Shown here: one piece after another, positions 45,339 through 56,647 of the stretch
Numbering within the stretch: the stretch's first letter is position 1
Layout of the letters: every line of letters starts with the position of its first letter
NCBI GenBank assembly: GCA_013180625.2
Contig: SNVD02011157.1
Coordinates: 186,001-250,000 of the forward strand
Reading direction: 5' to 3'
DNA length: 64,000 nt
Source of the DNA: Boswellia sacra
Lineage: Eukaryota; Streptophyta; Magnoliopsida; Sapindales; Burseraceae
Program-made: the position numbers and the translations under genes
Notes under the pieces: model-generated
The model's input: only the letters and a program-made list of their open reading frames with translations
The model's database searches: none
What the model was told of the DNA's origin: nothing

Positions 45339-46086
45339 TATATGAGTTTATATTTTAAATTCACTTCTTAAAAATAGATCTAATTAGTAGTTAGGGGGCT
45401 AAAATTATTAAAAGATTATAGGATAAATTAAATAATTCAACTAGTCTTGGATTTTTTTAATAGAATAAAAAAGAGTTATGTTTTTTAATTCTACTTTGTC
45501 AAGTCTTGGTCTTTACTTTCAACAAAGTCCTAAATTGTTAAGAAATTTTGCCCTAGATCTTCAAAGGCCCATTCAACAAAATAAAATTAATTGGCCCTTG
45601 ACTATAACATGAAGTCCATAGAAAAGAACATGATAAACATGGGCCTTTAACCCATCAGCCTAAAGAATTCAACTCCTATTTTTTATTAATGTTGTTATTT
45701 GAGTCCTTTAAAATATCTTTCTAAGCTCCGTGTTAATTAAAAATTATTTAAAAATTATAATCTATAAATATTTTTATATAATAGCAAAGTTTACATATCT
45801 TAAAATTAAATTTACCTATACACAAATAGACTTATCAACTTATAGTAATTTATTGTTATAGAATTATCAACTCTTATTTTACTTCAAAATTATTTTAGAT
45901 AAATTTTTCTTCTTCAAAACTAAGCTATCCACCTAATATTCAGGTAACTATTTATTTATGGTTTTACTCATTTAGGAAGGTTTATTTTTTTTTTCTAGGG
46001 TTTTCATGAAGTGTACTCAAATCATATTTTTTTTGTAAATAATAAAAATGTTATTTTTTGTAGGAAAAAATTTGGAAGCCACTCTA

Positions 46087-46158
46087 TATCAGAGCCAGGT
46101 TTCGATCCTGGGACCTGTGGGTTATGGGCCCACCACGCTTCCGCTGCGCCACTCTGAT
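46087..46158 (-). tRNA. Initiator tRNA-Met (CAT)
   Basis: The same 72-base sequence as at 33884-33955, with perfect stems and intact A and B boxes. T6 terminator at 46065-46070, 17 bases downstream. Confidence 0.95.
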
Positions 46159-46418
46159 GGCTCAATGGATATAAAACTTAGTAATTTATTGTTATAGAAT
46201 TATCAACTCTTATGTTACTTCAAAATTATTTTAGATAAATTTTTCTTCTTCAAAACTAAGTTATTCACCTAATATTCAGGTAACTATTTATTTATGGTTT
46301 TACTCATTTAGGAAGGTTTATTTTTTTTCTAGGGTTTCATGAAGTGTACTGAAATCATTTTTTTTTGTAAATAATAAAAATATTATTTTTTGTAGGAAAA
46401 AATTTGGAAGCCACTCTA

Positions 46419-46490
46419 TATCAGAGCCAGGTTTCGATCCTGGGACCTGTGGGTTATGGGCCCACCACGCTTCCGCTACGCCACTCTGAT
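46419..46490 (-). tRNA. Initiator tRNA-Met (CAT), D-stem variant
   Basis: One change from the other copies: C13 is T, so the D-stem has a G-U pair in place of C-G and the A box reads TGGCGTAGCGG. Anticodon, T-arm and acceptor are unchanged. T6 terminator at 46397-46402. Still likely to fold; activity may be lower. Confidence 0.9.
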
Positions 46491-46747
46491 GGCTCAATGC
46501 ACATAAAACTTAGTAATTTATTGTTATATAATTATCAACTCTTATTTTACTTCAAAATTATTTTAGATAAATTTTTCTTCTTCAAAACTAAGTTATTCAC
46601 CAGGTAACTATTTATTTATGGTTTCACTCGTTTAGGAAGGTTTATTTTTTTTTCTAGGGTTTTCATGAAGTGTACTCAAATCATATGTTTTTTTGTAAAG
46701 AATAAAAATATTATTTTTTTGTAGGAAAAAATTTGGAAGCCACTCTA

Positions 46748-46819
46748 TATCAGAGCCAAGTTTCGATCCTGGGACCTGTGGGTTATGGGCCCACCACGCT
46801 TCCGCTGCGCCACTCTGAT
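46748..46819 (-). tRNA. Initiator tRNA-Met (CAT), T-stem variant
   Basis: One change: T-stem 3' strand CCTGG is CTTGG, replacing a G-C with a G-U pair and altering the last B-box base. The rest is identical. T6 terminator at 46726-46731. Likely to fold. Confidence 0.9.
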
Positions 46820-46829
46820 GGCTTAATGC

Positions 46830-47180
46830 ACATAAAACTTGCTTGTTCGGTTTTATTGAATTGAGCAAAAGCTATTAAAAAAGTGTATTAAAATCAAAAG
46901 AAGAACTTATTTCTCAGGATTGTAATTCTAATACTTGAATTTATCATTCATCATTTCAAAATCATTTTATAATCATAAATATTAATTTCAAAATAGACAT
47001 TTAAAGAGTTAAAAGGAAAAAATTTTAATGAAAAGATTATTGAAATATATATTACACTGGATATACTTAAAATTGTCAATGACTATTTTAGTCCATTTAG
47101 ATTTCAAAGATACTTTTACTTTTATTTTTAGTTAAAATGGGTCTTTAACAGAGATTTTGAGGAGCTCAAATAATGATTCT
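46830..47180. repeat. Tail of the dispersed repeat downstream of the tRNA array
   Basis: Contains CTTGCTTGTTCGGTTTTATTGAA, then AATTCTAATACTTGAATTTAT and a CTCAAATAATGATTCTCAA end. It aligns in order with 61860-62270 and, weakly, with 9000-9500. No gene. Confidence 0.65.
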
Positions 47181-47548
47181 CAATTTTTAAATCACGAGAT
47201 CTTATTTCAATTTTTATAAAGAATTTTCTAACTGTTTTATCCTCAAATATGATAACCAAAAGAGCAGGAAAAATAATTAAATATTCAGATATGCTTATTT
47301 TACATATTTTTGTTTTATATAAACCCTATATGTTCTTAAAAAAACATCAAACCACCCTAATTTATCATGTCTATTTAAAAAATCTTGATTACTAAAATTT
47401 TGTATTTTATGTGAAATTAACCGTACGTGATCTTTGAAACTCTTGGCCATATTTTCTAACATATCTTGAACAATATATAATAGCCAACAATTCCAATGCA
47501 GCACTTTTCAAGTTGTGACTTGCAGTTAATTTCCAAGCTTTGGCAAAA

Positions 47549-47690
47549 TCTAGAGTGCAGCGGTTGTATGGGTGCAACCGCTGCTTTTAAGGAAAGGGGG
47601 GTGAAAAAGTCGTAAACACAACTTTTGAACCCCCTTAAAAATTGTAAAAGCAGCCGATGTATACATACATCGGCTGCACTGTAGTATGAC
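47549..47690. mobile_element. Small palindromic MITE-like element
   Basis: About 140 bp. The outer inverted ends are CTAGAGTGCAGCGG and, inverted, CTACAGTGCAGCCG. Each end is itself a hairpin: GCAGCGGTTG...CAACCGCTGC at the left and GCAGCCGATGTATACATACATCGGCTGC-like at the right. A GGGGGGT/ACCCCC inner pair also inverts. Nested hairpins suggest a foldback element. No target duplication is clear. Confidence 0.6.
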
Positions 47691-50600
47691 CCCCAAGCTT
47701 TAGATACATGAAGGTCACTGTCAGATCCTTCCTAGTAATTTGGGGAGAATCCATTCAAATCTGTCGCTTCTCCTTTAGTTCTGGCACCTAATTGGATTTG
47801 GATAGTCACATTGTACCATGGAGCACAAGAACAAACAAATAAAGGGAAATATCTTTATTTGGCTCATTGAAACTTGCGTTAATGGAAGCAATGAAAGACA
47901 CGACATATATAGGCAGTAAAAGGTTAATCATATGAAAATAAGTGGAGTTTATTGGTAAAATAATATCAATTTAAAACTTTTTAATTGAGTAAAATTTGGA
48001 ATACCTTTTATAGAGTTAAAAAAAAGGGAGGCGAATCATGATAATTCAATGCTTGTTATTTGTATCCCTAAAATTAATAGAGAAAATTAAAAAAGGCGCC
48101 AACTTAGGGACTTCTTTAATAAATGATCATGTCCCTAACAATTGTATATTATGATCCTGTCAAATGACAGTGTCTGACAGGTGTTTCAAATAGTATGTAA
48201 TTGTATTTGACAGTGTACGATAGTGTCCGACACTTGATAAAGGTTTATGACATGCAAATTTCAATGACGAAATCACTTTTACAATCCACACTTCAATTTG
48301 AGATTTTTTTTTTTAATTTTCCCAAATTAATATATGCACTCATCTTCTCAATACACCTTTTCTGAAAAAATAAAAGTTAAGTATTTACTTACACTTCCCC
48401 TTAAATCTTAGGAATAATCTCTTAAGAAGCTAAACTTGGTATGACTTAATTTTCTCTTTTTTTTTTTTTTTTTAATAAGTCTAACGTTGAATTTCAAGAT
48501 TCTTTATTTTTTTTTGGTCTGCATATGCAGGTATAGGCTAATTTTGTCATTATTTGTTTTATTTTAATTTGATTAATAGTAATTAATCTTTAATTTGATA
48601 GAGGCTCCATGGAGAGGCCGATGATTTATTCAACTCAAAACAGGATAGATCTCCCTTCAATCCTTTTTGGTTTAACAAATGACCTGTTACTAATTGTTTT
48701 GCTTTGCTCCATCTTGCCTCATGTCACAGTCCTTAATTTGCACAACGGATAAAAGCAATACAATTGGATCCCTTCTTTTTGTTTAAAGTCAACGTGGCCT
48801 CAGCATTTAGATTTCATGAAGGCTGTTTCTTGTTCATGGGATGCCTCTGGAAAGAAGATTCTATGGCTGTCTCATGTTTGTTTTTAATCAGAAGCTCAAG
48901 GTTTTGAAAGGTGCTTTAAGGGATATTGGAGAAATAAACTATGTTTATAAGTAAATGTTTCTTGAAATACATATACAGAAGGTAATCAATTTCAGAGTTG
49001 CAAATAACCCTACTAGCTATCAAAAATTAAAAAATGTTACCACTAGTGCCTTTTTAGCTGCCCTAAAAAGTATGAAAGGATATAATATTACACTAATTTC
49101 CCTTTTAGTATAGTTTAAAATACGATAGTCATATATGGTAACAGGTATTATCTTATGTATTATGTCAATATTTTTAAGATTAATTTTCAAATCTGGTCCA
49201 GCCACAAACAACACTAAAACCAACGCCGACCACTGCCTCCAAACAAGGGAAAAAATAATGACAACAAAAGCGTCGTGCCAAAGGAAATTTGTCTAATGCA
49301 GCAACGTTGAATAAGCAAAACCAAATTAACAAAGTAGAAAATTCATAAATCCTGATCAGCAATGATTTCCACCCAAATAATATCATTGTCCTGTATCTTT
49401 TGGTAAACAATTAATCCAAAGTTTATATTTATAATTGTTTTGATCGGCAAGAGACGCTGGCTGACTTGTACTAATTAATAAGTTAAATATATTATCATTG
49501 TTGTGCGCGCGCATATATACACACACACACACACACACAAACAAAAACACAAGAATATGGAGTTGTTTGAAGATCTAGATATATAAAAAATATTCTTAAT
49601 TTCCTAGATCTGCAGCTTGAATATTCGATACAATTAGCGAGTCGATCTTAGCTACCTAGCAACTGTAAAGCTTGTTAAAGTATACAAACTGTGTACAGAA
49701 CAAACAATTATATATAGGATATTCCCAGACTGTATATTAAATTAGGAATTCTATAAGGGAAGGCACGTCAAGAAAAAGTACTAAATATTGTAGAGAAGAT
49801 AGTATAATTGAATGATAATTTTTTAATCAGTTTGGTCACATTTATACTTTTCTTTTTAATTTTAAGAGTTTGCTTTTACATTGTGAATTCATAACATAAT
49901 ATGCCGACCTTTTTCTATCCCTCTCTTTTAACTATAATATTATGCATATAAACATTCATGTTGACTAGATATATTCTTTGTTTTTATTTTTCTCAACTTT
50001 TAATGCATTAGAGATTCAAAATAACAGTTATTCAAATATCTAGGAAACATTAACATCGATTATATGTAAGAATAGTACATAATATATGCTTAAAAAATTT
50101 AGACTATTAAAGATAATCTAATAAAATCTATTTATTTCTTATATGTGTAAAACCCTTTTGAATTGAATTTTCTTCTAGTCAATATCTACCTTTGAATAAT
50201 ATTACACTTATAACTCATTTACAACTTTTTTTTTTAATAACCTCAGTTGACAAAATATTAGTGGTTGAATAATTACTAGATCATATAATTTAACTTCCTT
50301 TCATTTATTTTTATTTTTTATTTATCCAATTATTATTTGTCAACTTAGACTATAAGAAAAATTGGTTGTAAAAAAGTTGTAGATATAGTATTACTTAATA
50401 CCGTTTGTGTCTCCACAAGCCTCTATTCAAATGAATATATATTTGTTCCTAATAAATAATAACAACAATTAACTACTCCACTATATATAAAAAAAAAATT
50501 CCTTTTTGGAGAAACATATGACAGGCAACTTAAAACCATTCAAACCCAATAATTATATATGAAATGCTTTTAACATTACATCGTTGCCACGATAATATCA

Positions 50601-50795
50601 ATGTTCATATAAAACGAGAAGCCATGAAGAGGCATATAAGCAGCCGTTTCTGACCACCAATTTCACAGCTTTTTTCTTTGAAATCTTCAGCAATACAAGC
50701 CAATTAAACATGCAGTTCCACAATGAATCTCCCTGATTACACTTCTTCCATCTGAATAACCCGATTCATTCTATCCCATCTATGATTGGAAAACC
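47691..50795. other. Intergenic, no gene seen
   Basis: AT-rich. Holds a TGACAGTGTCTGACAG/TGTCCGACAC word cluster at 48160-48235 (related words recur near 54310-54355), poly-T runs near 48460, and an (AC)n tract at 49519-49539. Frames at 49020-49410 are short, AT-rich and unsupported. Confidence 0.5.
49519..49539. repeat. (AC)n microsatellite
   Basis: Ten AC units preceded by GCGCGCGCATATAT. Confidence 0.85.
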
Positions 50796-51515
50796 ATGGT
50801 GTTCTCAAGCTGGCTCTGCACTAACAGCACCAAGAACATGCTTGTCAAGGTTGTCCATCCAGGAGGCCATGCAGAGCTCCACGATAGGGCTGTTGTCGCA
50901 GCTGAAATCATGCTCAGGAACCCTAGATGCGTCGTTGCCCACCCAAACGTGTTTCGGCAACCTTGGGCAATAGTTGCACCAGACTCCATGCTGCAGCTAG
51001 GGAAAAAGTACTATGTAGTGCCTGTAAGTACCATACGCAAGCTTCAAAGACATTCATTCAAGAAAAATCCTCCTCCTCGAGCAAACGAAGAAAATAATCG
51101 AAGTGGCAGCAACGTTACAAGCAAAGATGTTCAAGCAGAAGAAGAAGAAGATAATACAAATATTTTTACATGTTGGGATGCCCGAAAAGCACCATATTTT
51201 TGCGTGAAACATTCTGGTGATGATCAAGGAGGAACAAGAAGTAACATGAGCCCTAATGATAGAAGAAATAATGATAATGATGTTTCAAAGGATAAATGCT
51301 TCATGTGCTTGCTCATAAGGATGAAGATTCTTACGGGTAATAATGGTGAAGCTTCAGGCGAGCTGGAAGCGAGATCATCGAGCAGTGCTTCAATTACTTC
51401 TGAAACAAGTGGGCTTACCAGAAGGAGGGTAAATGATTCCACAAGAGAGTTACCACCGAGGAGAAGTGCGACTCTTGATCATTGGCAACCGAATTTAGAA
51501 AGCATCACGGAATAA
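50796..51515 (+). CDS. PADRE (DUF4228) domain protein
   Basis: An intronless 239-residue frame. The start ATG at 50796 has strong context (ACCATGG). Residues 1-90 form the PADRE/DUF4228 domain: VKVVHPGGHAELHDR, AAEIMLRNPRCVVAHPNVF, QPWAIVAPDSML, LGKKYYVVPVSTIRKLQR. The C-terminal 150 residues are polar and disordered, with an acidic EEEED run, two KCF/Cys-rich short motifs, a Ser-rich tract and a basic RRSATLDHWQP end, as is usual in this family. PADRE genes respond to pathogens and abiotic stress; the biochemical role is unknown. An out-of-frame ATG at 50782 in weak context overlaps the start and opens a 63-codon frame. The usual family start MGN is absent, so this copy lacks the N-myristoyl site common to relatives. 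Confidence 0.88.
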   Translation: MVFSSWLCTNSTKNMLVKVVHPGGHAELHDRAVVAAEIMLRNPRCVVAHPNVFRQPWAIVAPDSMLQLGKKYYVVPVSTIRKLQRHSFKKNPPPRANEENNRSGSNVTSKDVQAEEEEDNTNIFTCWDARKAPYFCVKHSGDDQGGTRSNMSPNDRRNNDNDVSKDKCFMCLLIRMKILTGNNGEASGELEARSSSSASITSETSGLTRRRVNDSTRELPPRRSATLDHWQPNLESITE

Positions 51516-54500
51516 CAAAGTAATAATTCATTAAAGTGATATATATAGATTCATAGTTGATGTTAATAGTTTTACAAATTAATTATTAGATGTAAAAGAA
51601 TCAGAAAATTTTTCAATATAGTTATCGCAGTTCTGATCTATTTGATTAATTCTAAGCATTTGGTTGTTAGTTATGAGCAATAAATCCAGAGCAAGTCAAG
51701 AAAAAAGCTGGAATCGATGAAACTGAAGCATGATTGAAAATTTTCCTATCCTTAATGTCACAAATTTTAAAGCACATATATATTATTCTCAACATATAAA
51801 TGTGTATACAAATAACATAAACTCATATCTGAATCCGATAGTCATGATATTAATATATAAATGTGTATACAAATAACATAAACTCGTATCTGAATCCGAT
51901 AGTCATTATAGTAAGATTTTGCTTTGAAGATTCCCAAAGGGATCAAAAGATGTGGACTCTTTTAAACCTATCATTTGCCGAATGAAAACCAAAGGTCATG
52001 TAAACTTAATAGCTAGCAAAACCTAAGAGTGAGGGTAGAGGCTTCTTTATATGATAAGAAACAAAATTGACTATCTTATTATAGGTCTATACTACAATTA
52101 CATAAAGTTAGATTTATTTAAAATCAAAATATTAGATTTATACCTAATGTGGCATTTCACTAACCAATGAGTTGTTTATAAATATGCTTCATAACATTTG
52201 ATATTAACTACAATCAATCGGATTTATCACAAAATTACTTGAATGATTACTCTAGTCTAAAAAATATGATGTGATTATTAAAGAAAATGTAAAACATGAT
52301 AACTAAATTCATATTTTCGAATTGGCAACATTTCCATAAATACCTAACTTTACCTTGTATTTATTTATTATTTTAAATTTTTTAACATGCGTCGAGACAA
52401 TCCTTTTCATTAATTAAACGCTTTTAAGCGATCTTATTAGATTTATGAATCTTTATTGTCATTGTCATTTTTTTATTTGAATACATAAACCAAATATCTG
52501 CTCTCTCTCTCTTTTTTTTTTTTTGTGAGCATTTCACAGTGATGACTTTTTGTACTATAATTATTTTCTTTATTGAAGAATAAAACGAACTCGAAAGTCA
52601 AAACCTCTCCAATAAGAACAATATCTTTTAAAATCGTTAAATCTAGAGCAAATTACACTGGTCATTTGAAACAAATTTATTGGACTTCCAACACTTTCTT
52701 GGTCTTTCAACGTGGATCAATTCGAACTCTTTGTGGGCTGGACTTGCTAATGCGAGCCACCCATTTGATCCTTAACTTGTTGGGCTTCTAATTGGATCAT
52801 TTCTAAACAAACCCATCGAAATGACTAAATTTGGAAGTCCATACAAATCATCATTTTGGTACAGCCACAATCGCATGCTAAAACACCCATTTAAGTATAT
52901 GTATGTCAATAAAAATAAATTAAAAAAAATCTGAAAAGGTTAATTAAGAGATAATTGATGTAACAGAAGAGCCAAACTTGCAAAGCCATGCAGATTAAAG
53001 GATTGCAAGCATTAAACTTCTGAATCAGTCTATTGGAAGAGAATGAATAGAGTAAAGCCATCTCTAATTGATGATCTATATATAATAGCAGTAGAAATGG
53101 CTTCCCTTCTCCTCCAAACGTCATATAAATGAAAAATTATCAGTTAATTTTACTTAATATATTAATAAAATCTATTTCATTATTGTATGTTTATATTTTT
53201 ATTAATTATCAATCATAGGCTTATATTCCCCAGGTAAAGAATCCCAATCCTTTATCAAAACCCTTTTTGATATAAAAAAGCTGTCAATTTTCCGAACCAA
53301 AACTTTGTCTGAATCAAATCAAATTTGGTAAAAAGTAAAAGAGATCACTTACAAAATTGGCTGTACTCTAAACCAATAAGATTTGTCCCAATCAAATCTT
53401 AGAAGATTTAAGGTAAGTAACGATCTGTCTGTACTCTAACCCAATAGGATTGTCCCAATCAAAATTTGGAAAGTTAAGGTAAGGAAATTTGTACTTCAAA
53501 AAGCAAAATGGAAGCCAAAGAAACAAAAGGGGCAGAAATGAAGAGTAATAATCAAATAATGCGAGGAAAAGTAACAGGAGCGAATTTGCAAATCCATGTA
53601 TGCAAAGGAGTGCAAGCACCAATTATTAGTAATATGGAAGGAGAGCAGAGAGCGTAACAACAGAGGTAGCCGCCTTCTGAGTGCACTGTGGTTAGCACCA
53701 GCCGCAACTCTACATCCCTTTCTCTCCTCCAAGCCTAACTTTTGGAAACCCTAAACCTTGCTTTTATAATGGCAAGTTGAAGCTCGTTCTCTTTGCCACT
53801 ATTGTTTTAATCATTATTTTACTATTTACGGATAAGATCTATGACAGAGAGTAAATCTGTGGTACAGTCGTTGCACTGCATCAAACGGCTCAGATCGCGT
53901 CACATAGACGGCTCACACTGATGTGACGCATACATGGCGCCTTCTGGTTGCATCCGCTGCAGTGCAACGGATGTACCACAGATTTACTCCTGGCAGGGAT
54001 GTTATGTGAATGATAATAATTTACAAAAGGGATATGCACAAAACCTCCACGATTCAGTTAAATCCCATCAAACCCCAAAATTTCAAAAATAATAGTTAAC
54101 CCATCATGCTTTCTAAAAAAAAAAAAAAAAAAACTAGCCTCCAAACTAACAGTTGACCATCTTTAACTCCCCAAAAAATCAAGAAAAAATTTAAAAAATA
54201 CCATAAATTTAAGTATGGACTTCAAAGATAACCATGTTTTTGTAAATTTACAAGTCATAACCCTCTATTGATTGTCGCCTACTATTCGACATACTTATCA
54301 TATATCGTTGAACACTGTCAGATGTTATCTAAGGCACTCATCGAACACTGTTGAACGACGAAGAAGGTAACATACAAATTTTTAAAGACAAGATTTTATC
54401 AAAAAAATCTCATAATTTGAGACATTTTTTAATTTTTCCAAAAATTAACGAGTAAAGGGTAGAATCGATATTTGATTAGTTCCCATTATACAAAATCCAA

Positions 54501-55080
54501 TATCATAATATCAAAACTTATTAAAAAATAAAAAATAAGTGAAAAAATAGAAGCCAAGATATATATATTTTTTGAAGTTCTCTTCAACTTCTTCTCTCCT
54601 TGGAAATCGATGGGACTTCTTTTATTCTATTGGGCTTCTTATTTCCCTCTTGGTTTCTCTTATAGTATTCCACTAAGTTAAACACCAAAATTATCCAACG
54701 AATTATATATCTATACCAAATAGAATCTAACCAAAAATTGGGATTGAAACGTTCCCAAAAAGATAAAATGAAAAGACCAAGAAATTAAATCAATTTGAGC
54801 TTTTATTTGGGTCGTTAGAATTTCATTTCCTTTTTTGGCTTGGATCAGGAATCCTTTGTTAGAAGCATTTTGCAGCTTGGGAGATGAAGCCGTTAGAAAT
54901 GTTGGAGGCGGTGCTAACTTTACATGCAAGAGAGAGAAAGAAGAGAGATAGAGAAAGGTGATGGAGTGGAGTGGAGTGGTGTGGGCAATCTTTATGATTT
55001 TACGTTTTTTAAATAACTTTTGTTGATGTTTAGTTGTTTGCTTAATATAGATGAAGGTAAAGTTAACAAGAGACTCCTTT
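51516..55080. other. Intergenic with small repeats
   Basis: A ~56-bp unit (ATATAAATGTGTATACAAAT) is tandemly duplicated near 51795-51905. 52930-53125 and 53560-53740 are diverged copies of one minus-strand segment (both contain TGCAAxxCATG and TCTCCTCCAA). A looser ~75-bp repeat (CTGTACTCTAAxCCAATA) occurs twice at 53362-53480. GGGCTGGACT/TTGGGCTTCT words near 52736 and 52780 are of the site II promoter type. I support no gene here. Confidence 0.5.
53849..53989. mobile_element. MITE with 18-bp inverted ends
   Basis: About 140 bp. Both ends read GAGTAAATCTGTGGTACA inverted, followed by CGTTGCACTGCA on each side, so about 32 bases pair. The interior has repeated CGGCTCA and TGTGACGC words. No obvious target duplication. 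Confidence 0.75.
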
Positions 55081-55405
55081 TGTTGAAAAATGTGGTATTT
55101 CTACCACTTGAAAAATTTTTGTTCTCTTCCTCTTAGGATTTACACGTCAACTAGAGGTACAAATCTAATCTCAAAATGCATTGAATACATGTGTGTAAGG
55201 CACACCGTCTTTTTGTTGTTAATTTCCTATTGGTAAAGGGCCTCTATGATGCCTATAAAAGGAACCCCCCTCTTGTCAAAAGATATATACATTCGGGCAC
55301 ACATAAATGAAATGCTCTCAATTTTTCTTCTATCCTCTTGCTTTGATTTCCTATGTTTTCCCCTTGGCTTTTGTTACTTTATTTAGTTTATTTATTTCTC
55401 GTTAT
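55081..55405 (+). repeat. 5' LTR of the 55-61 kb copia element
   Basis: Pairs with 60574-60911. A TATA box, CTATAAAAGG, lies at about 55253-55262. The two LTRs differ by many substitutions and a ~14-base indel, so the insertion is much older than the copia element at 1.4-8.6 kb. Confidence 0.82.
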
Positions 55406-55572
55406 CAGCACGATGAAGCTCTATTAGTATAGCATCCTACATTTATATTTTACACTTATTCTTATGAGTATGCTTTATGATTGTCATTGAGTTAGATCTT
55501 TCACATTAGAAAGTAAGATTAGTTTGTTTGATTATTCTGTTGTTTTTTGTTATAATTGAAGGTTATTTGAAG

Positions 55573-56578
55573 ATGACAAATCTGCATGTGTTCAATTTCT
55601 TCCTTTTGATGGGAAACAAGAAAGATATATTCCATAGGCTAGAAATGCAAGAAATCATCTACAATCAATGAACCTCGAAAATACAATTAGAGAAGACAAC
55701 CGAATATCTCTACAAAAGAAAGCTAAAGCTATGACTTTTTTGCTGCATCATTTGATTGAAAAGCTACAAAGTGAATGTCTACTGTTGAAGATCCACTGAT
55801 TTTGTGGAAAAGCTTAAAAGACAGACTTTTCCATCAGAGAGATGTACTACTTCCACAAGCTCAGCATGATTGGATGAGTCTACGTTCAAGACTACAAATC
55901 GGTGGCTGATTATAATTCAGTATTGTTCAGAATAACTCCACAGTCGAAGTTTTGCGGCCAAGAAGTGATAGAATATAACATGATAGGCAAGACTTTAGGC
56001 AAGACTTTATCTACATTTCATCCTTCAAACTTGGTTCTACTGCAACTTCATATAGAATGACATTTCAAGAGATATTCTAATCTAATTACATGCTTTGCTG
56101 AGAAGAACAATGAAATTTTACTTCAGAATCATGAATCACATCCAACTAAATCTACACCAATTGCAGTAGTTAATGCTACCAACTTCAAAAATAATAATTG
56201 CAATCAACGGTGTGGAAGAGGTCATAAAAATCGATCAAGAGGTGGTTATAAATTTTTCAATCGTCGATACAACAATGATATCCACCAGTAGAAGTATAAT
56301 AATTCTGAAGATAGAAAATATGGAGGATCAAGGCCTTCCCGAGAAGATATATGTCATAAATGTGGTAAAAAGGTCACTAGGCTAGAAACTGTAGTACACT
56401 TAAACATCTAGTGAACCTTTACCAATGAACTCTGAGAGATAAAGGGAAGAGAACTGAAACAAATTTTCTTGAAGACTCTGAGCAAGTAAAGATGAGTCAT
56501 CTTGAAGCTTCTAACTTCTTTTGGGATCAAGATGGAAATCTTAACTTAGTTGGTGGTGGAAATATCCAAACCAATTAA
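55573..56578 (+). pseudogene. Copia GAG remnant
   Basis: From the ATG at 55573, MTNLHVF is followed by LPFDGKQ and then YIP-stop-ARNARNHLQ, where the stop replaces a Trp codon. Later pieces in shifting frames are AMTFLLHHLIEKLQ, LILWKSLKDR, DYKSVADYNS and a damaged CCHC knuckle, DICHKCGKK (near 56350). Multiple frameshifts; not expressed as protein. Confidence 0.8.
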
Positions 56579-56647
56579 TACTTTACTTTACAGCTTTTAT
56601 GTTTGATTTTGTGTACGTAAGTGTGTTTTAATTTCTAATGCAATTTT

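Larger units (their letters stand above)
45254..46940 (-). repeat. Segment duplicated at 33.0-34.4 kb, with three tRNA units
   Basis: 45254-45843 is the shared leader and 45844-46840 the array. Units start AGTAATTTATTG at 45844, 46180 and 46512; tRNA starts are 332 and 329 bases apart. The copy at 33.0-34.4 kb has the same leader and tail but two units. Flanking similarity ends near 46935. Confidence 0.9.
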
